Origin: Epiperipatus broadwayi
Lineage: Eukaryota > Onychophora > Udeonychophora > Euonychophora > Peripatidae
Assembly (NCBI GenBank): GCA_028023455.1
Contig: JAQFVV010006220.1
Coordinates: 7,483,852-7,547,851, forward strand
DNA: 64,000 nucleotides
Direction: 5' to 3'
The notes beneath the pieces were generated by a model. It was not told where the DNA came from. It saw only the letters and a program-made list of their open reading frames with translations, and did no database searches. Of this stretch, positions 60,050 to 64,000 are shown piece after piece (within the stretch, counting starts at the first letter, position 1; each line of letters opens with the position of its first letter). Position numbers and translations under genes: made by a program.

Positions 60050-60212
60050 TCACTGACAACATGATTATCCAATCACATTGCTTATCATAATAATCATACA
60101 AGATCATTGCTCAAAGATATATGATACCTCATTATTTATTATGATCATTATATCTATTATAATTTATTATGATAATTATTATTATTATTTATTATGGTAA
60201 TTATATTATGAT

Positions 60213-60385
60213 CTAGGTGCAGTGCTCTCAGATCCGAGGCTCCTCACTGATGAAAGCTATAAGCTAGAAACTAATCTGGGGATATTGAATGAATAGACAC
60301 TAGATAGGGATTTTATGCACAAGCCTTTTGGCATCCATTGATTACTCTGGTTTACACTACTGTATGGAGAGTTTTGCATGTTTGA
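60213..60385 (+). mobile_element. Family A copy, truncated, inside minisatellite 2
   Basis: Starts CTAGGTGCAGTGCTCTCAGA and contains CTCCTCACTGATGAAAGC, CACTAGATAGGGATTTTATG and GCATCCATTGATTACTCTGG. It ends in the terminal-repeat core TACTGTATGGAGAGTTTTGC. This is close to the apparent family consensus. Confidence 0.83.
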
Positions 60386-60802
60386 TAAATATAGAGGTTG
60401 TATTAATACCTATGCTCATGAATATGTGATTGCACAAGTTCATTTCTTGTAAATATTTGATATTTCATTGCATATTATTATAATCACAAAAGTTTGATAA
60501 ATTATAGCTGTATAACTTTTATTCCTATAACACTATAATCACACAAGTTTAGTGATGTATATGATATCTCATTGTGAGTCATAATAGACAAGTTCAACAC
60601 TCATAGATATAATATCTCATTGCATATCATAATAGTATATAAGCTTGGTGCTCATAATGTGTGTGATCTTATTGAATAGCATAATAATCATACAAGTTCA
60701 GTGTTCATTGATGTATTATATCTCATTATATACCATAACAATCACATATGCCCATCATAAATGTAAACCTTATTGCATATTATAATAATCATGAAATATT
60801 GT

Positions 60803-60928
60803 CATCCATTGATTACTCTGGCTTGCACTGAGTGGCACTACTGTATGGAGAGTTTTTGCCTGTTTTAATAACATTTATGAGTAAGCATAAGAAATGGTGA
60901 TCATGTGATATTTAGTGGTTTAATACTT
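60803..60928 (+). mobile_element. Family A copy, terminal part, inside minisatellite 2
   Basis: Carries CATCCATTGATTACTCTGGC, GAGTGGCACTACTGTATGGA, GAGTTTTTGCCTGTTTTAAT and GTAAGCATAAGAAATGGTGA, then ATCATGTGATATTTAGTGG. It is the best-preserved copy of the family's right end. Confidence 0.86.
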
Positions 60929-61069
60929 GTGAGTGAATGGAATTTCATTGCATTTTATAATTATCACACAAGCTCACTCACTACTCACAGGCTGTTATAT
61001 TTAATTGTATATTATAATTATCCCAAAACTCAGTGCCCATAGTTGTATATGACCCTTTCCTTAGAATAG

Positions 61070-61265
61070 AAAAAGATTATGTGTTATCAGTATTTATCTT
61101 TTACATTGGTAAACCTTTATTGTACTGTGGTTTCTATTCTAAAGCCAATAATAGTGAAGTTACAATGAAGATTATGTATTATTAGTATTTATCTTTGACA
61201 ATAAGTACATTGGTAAAACTTTATTGTTCTGTGGTTTCTAATCTAAAGTCAATAATAGCAAGGAT
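61070..61265. repeat. Tandem duplication, unit about 95-100 bp
   Basis: Two units share GATTATGT-TTA-CAGTATTTATCTTT, ACATTGGTAAA, CTTTATTGT-CTGTGGTTTCTA and TCTAAAG-CAATAATAG. The second has a 9-bp insertion (GACAATAAG region). Unit starts at about 61076 and 61171. Confidence 0.87.
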
Positions 61266-62699
61266 ATCCACTACTGACCCAGTATTGACTGGATAGCAGG
61301 TTTGTCTATGAACTTATGATATAGAAACTAACTTAAGCTTGCTTGAGAATGTTTCAATTGTTTCAATACATATTAAATTTCTATCTTGTCTAAATCACAA
61401 GTTAAAAAGCATTAGATGTTAAACATTCTAATCACTACAATTGCTATAAATTCTTGTTTTGCGAAAATCTTATTCTCATGATGTTTTAACTGCAATCTTT
61501 CATTATCATGTAACCAGAATCAACAAAACATGCAAACAAATCTAAATGTTAAATGCTAAAAAGATAGTACCCTATTGTCTAAAATCACCACATTAACTTC
61601 TGGCATAGATTAATACGGTATATTGCCAGCAAAGATTTTTTATGAAAGTTTTTTTTTTTTTTAAAAAGTAACTTCTTTATTTTAATTACTTAACAAATAA
61701 AAATGATAGACTAAAAACCATTTTAAATTCAGAATTTATATCAGTGCACGATCTTTTAACTATCAATATTATAAAAATTAAATACATAATAGCACTATAT
61801 ATATTTTTTGTTTATCATAATAATAGGGAAGTAAAAACTATTCTAGCACAAAAAATGTTGAACGCAGCGGTTTTATTTATATTAATTGGATTTTTTTTCT
61901 CATTGTTCTCACTTAGGAATTGATCTAGAAACTTTTATTTCTGGTTCTTAATCAACCATATTCATCGTCAGGTTGTCCTGTGTGTTGTAACAGAATGATG
62001 TATTCGAGAGTTAAAGATTCGCATTAAACAGAACTGATTATTTCCAGTGCTCGAATAACCTATGAACTCCCGAGAAATTAACTATTGACCCCCCCCCCAT
62101 TGGACTTAATCAACTATTTTATTTTAAACTTATTATTTTTTCAAAAGAAAAAAAACAAAACAACAACCCTAAACTGCTGAAATCATTAATAATTTTAAAT
62201 AAAACAATACGCAATATCTGGAGGAAAAGTAATATGAAAAAATGTATATGAGTGCACTAGGCAAAAATTGCGAACTTTATTCAGATTTTAAGCGTATCTC
62301 GTACACATTTTTGCGTATAGTTATTTTCCATAATAAACTAAATAGTTTTTTTTTTTTTCAATCTCTAGGGGACATTTTTGTTTTGTTTTGCATTTTGTAA
62401 CAAAACACGCAAATTTTATTGACATTTATAGGGTTTAACTAATAACGACTTATTTTCGGATCCTCAGCTGTAAACCTGATTCTCACTATTTATGTAAATT
62501 CTTTTATTTCACTTGTATACATCCGTGAAGGTTGAGTTGAGATTTTTTTTATATATACATATGCTTATATTATTCTTTTACCTTTTTTTTTTTATGCATT
62601 AAAAATCACGTTTTGTTGGAGCATGTGCGTTTAGTTGTATTGATTCATATTATTCCAGTTTTTCTACATTTCTATTAAATATCATAATGATAATAGCAG
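61266..62699. other. No gene seen; probable intron of the downstream gene
   Basis: AT-rich, but CpG becomes more frequent from about 61850 rightwards, approaching the exons. A C-run lies near 62090. No further exon of matching phase could be identified. Confidence 0.4.
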
Positions 62700-63746
62700 G
62701 ACTTCCCAAAGAGAGGAGAACAACAAGCGAAGAATGGACACGTGCAAGACAACCTTGAGTATAAAGTAATGGAAGAGCGCTCCTTACAGGTGTGCAATAC
62801 AAAATATTATTCAAAAAATTTCCACGTGATAAATAGAAAACGTAACCGCATTCATTCGAGATACTAAAGGAACAACAAATAAAATTTGAAGACTCTTTTA
62901 AATTTAAAAAAAAAAAAAATTATTTTTTTTAAAAATTCATTACGAGTGTAAATAAATATAGACATGTAGATGTGAGAAAGTTATTTAGTAAAAAAGTTAC
63001 AATGATTTACTTCTAATTCTTCTCTATTCGCCCGCATTCTCAAATTTATTACTTTGGTATTATTCTAAAAAAAAATATTCTATAATTTTAATCTTTTGCT
63101 TTATTTTATTACTGTTTGTGAAATGAAATAAAGTATGTGCAAGTAAGTTTTCTACTTGAAAACAGTTTGAAGTAAACAGACCAATCATGTTACGACCAAG
63201 CAGTATACTTGATCATCATCGGTAGTAGTTGCCCACATCATTAGCGCAATTTTGACTTCGCTCTCAATTTTAATTCTGTCTTGGGGTTCAAACCTGAGCT
63301 AAATAAAATTCTTTTCTAGAGTCGTAGAAAGGCATTCCAGCTAACTACCCAGTATTGGACAACTAATAGATATCTAACTATTCTTGAGGACAGAGTAAAA
63401 CGATGGTGGAAAACAGTCCTCACCCCCAGGGAAATTGGAAAGTCGAGTAAGTACTGTATATTCATTACTTTTCCTTTATGAAGAATTGATGAAGAAGCCT
63501 TAACTTTACAATAGCATATGTATATAAAGAGGCTGTTTTATCCTTTACCATAAGTATAGTTGTTTAATGAACTAACTGCTATCTAATGAAATATCCTTGT
63601 GTAAAAATATAATGAAAACACATGATTAACTTCTCTGGAGATCATGTAAAAATTCAAGCATCAAGTGATAGGTTTTTATTTACTTAATTAAACTGAGGTT
63701 ATTGTTTTTTTAATTTCCCCCAGCTGCCAATCGACAACTGTGCTAA
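62700..63746 (+). CDS. 3' end (last three exons) of an unrecognised spliced gene
   Basis: Exon a (62700-62789, 90 nt, after AATAGCAG, donor CAG-GTGTGC) reads D-F-P-K-R-G-E-Q-Q-A-K-N-G-H-V-Q-D-N-L-E and on to Y-K-V-M-E-E-R-S-L-Q. Exon b (63320-63446, after TTCTTTTCTAG, donor GA-GTAAGT) reads S-R-R-K-A-F-Q-L-T-T-Q-Y-W-T-T-N-R-Y-L, then I-L-E-D-R-V-K-R-W-W-K, then P-R-E-I-G-K-S. Exon c (63724-63746, after TTTCCCCCAG) completes the split codon and ends T-A-N-R-Q-L-C before TAA. All junction phases agree, exon b is open in only this frame, and AATAAA follows. The tail is hydrophilic and basic, without a membrane segment, ending in cysteine. I do not recognise the family. The 5' part lies upstream, beyond what I can trace. 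Confidence 0.62.
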
Positions 63747-64000
63747 ACCACAATGGTAGTGATATAATTGTTATAGAATATATATAGTTATAGTATCCAT
63801 AATGCCATATCACATGAACTGGAAATATATTTTTAAATTCAAAAGGATATTTTGATAATAAGCATTATTATTAAGCAATTAGAAAGTTCTATTAATAAAG
63901 AATGGTAATTTTTTTTTAAAAAAATCATAGCATATTGTTTAATATGACATTCAGTCCCTATATCCTCTACAAATGAAATATGAAAATAATGCTTACACAT
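63747..64000 (+). other. Probable 3' UTR with polyadenylation signal
   Basis: AATAAA at 63894-63899 lies about 150 bp after the stop codon of the gene above, and a T-rich stretch follows near 63910, consistent with a cleavage site shortly after. No other feature is visible up to the window end. Confidence 0.5.

Larger units (their letters stand above)
60050..61060. repeat. Minisatellite 2, unit about 50 bp, interrupted by family A
   Basis: Diverged units share ATATCTCATTGCATATCATA then ATAATCACACAAGTTCAGTG and CTCATAGATGTATATG. The (C)ATAAT landmark recurs at about 60478, 60534, 60580, 60628, 60680, 60734 and 60780, spaced 46-56 bp. Similar units lie on both sides of two family A insertions (60213-60385 and 60803-60928). 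The unit is unrelated in sequence to minisatellite 1. Confidence 0.65.

Overview
This window is AT-rich (visibly about three quarters A+T), strongly CpG-poor animal nuclear DNA. It has no operons, no bacterial-style dense coding, no rRNA and no intact tRNA gene. It carries tRNA-derived SINEs, RTE-type LINE fragments ending in a TGATGA tail, a decayed Penelope-like element, many short inverted-repeat (MITE-like) elements and minisatellites. That mixture fits an invertebrate with a large, repeat-rich genome. A mollusc such as a cephalopod is my best guess, but the sequence alone does not settle it.

Protein-coding content is very low. The best host-gene evidence is at the right edge: three exons with good splice sites and consistent phase (62700-62789, 63320-63446, 63724-63746) encode the last 80 residues of a plus-strand protein I do not recognise, followed by AATAAA at 63894. 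A second, weaker candidate is a terminal exon at 12556-12631. A CpG-containing patch near 190-470, a possible 26-nt microexon at 2470-2495 and a CpG-containing patch at 13.06-13.17 kb may belong to this or another gene. The first 12.6 kb could be intronic sequence of one plus-strand gene, but this is inference.

Layout. 0-12.6 kb: mostly unassigned intron-like DNA, one SINE (4.0 kb), and a T/G-rich block (6.5-10.45 kb) that may be an unreadable minus-strand retroelement. 12.6-19.7 kb: unassigned. 19.8-20.6 kb: decayed RTE reverse transcriptase. 23.0-24.95 kb: Penelope-like element on the minus strand with RT and GIY-YIG remnants. 25-31 kb: diverged local duplications, a second SINE type and TA-rich tandem repeats. 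31.9-35.5 kb: an orphan ORF, a GC-richer orphan block, a LINE remnant, a TAC microsatellite with an insertion, a perfect 48-bp palindrome and a hairpin element. 36-43 kb: hairpin elements and two SINEs. 40.6-47.9 kb: a cluster of one repeat family ('family A'), including a 1.47-kb inverted duplication whose arms carry Penelope-like C-terminal coding remnants and an adjacent tandem array of about 450-bp units. 47.5-53.1 kb: 'family B' inverted-repeat elements, a C11/G11 hairpin, a young RTE insertion with an 11-bp target duplication, a nested older RTE copy, a SINE with a 10-bp target duplication and another LINE remnant. 53.9-54.9 kb and 60.05-61.06 kb: two unrelated minisatellites with units of about 50 bp, the second interrupted by family A copies. 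62.7-63.75 kb: the gene 3' end.

I found no sign of a previously undescribed multi-gene system. The most useful novelties are structural: family A and its palindromic forms, the inverted Penelope-related duplication, the nested and target-site-flanked insertions, the two minisatellites, and the orphan C-terminal exons. All family labels (A, B) are local to this report. Element boundaries were set by eye and may be off by tens of bases.
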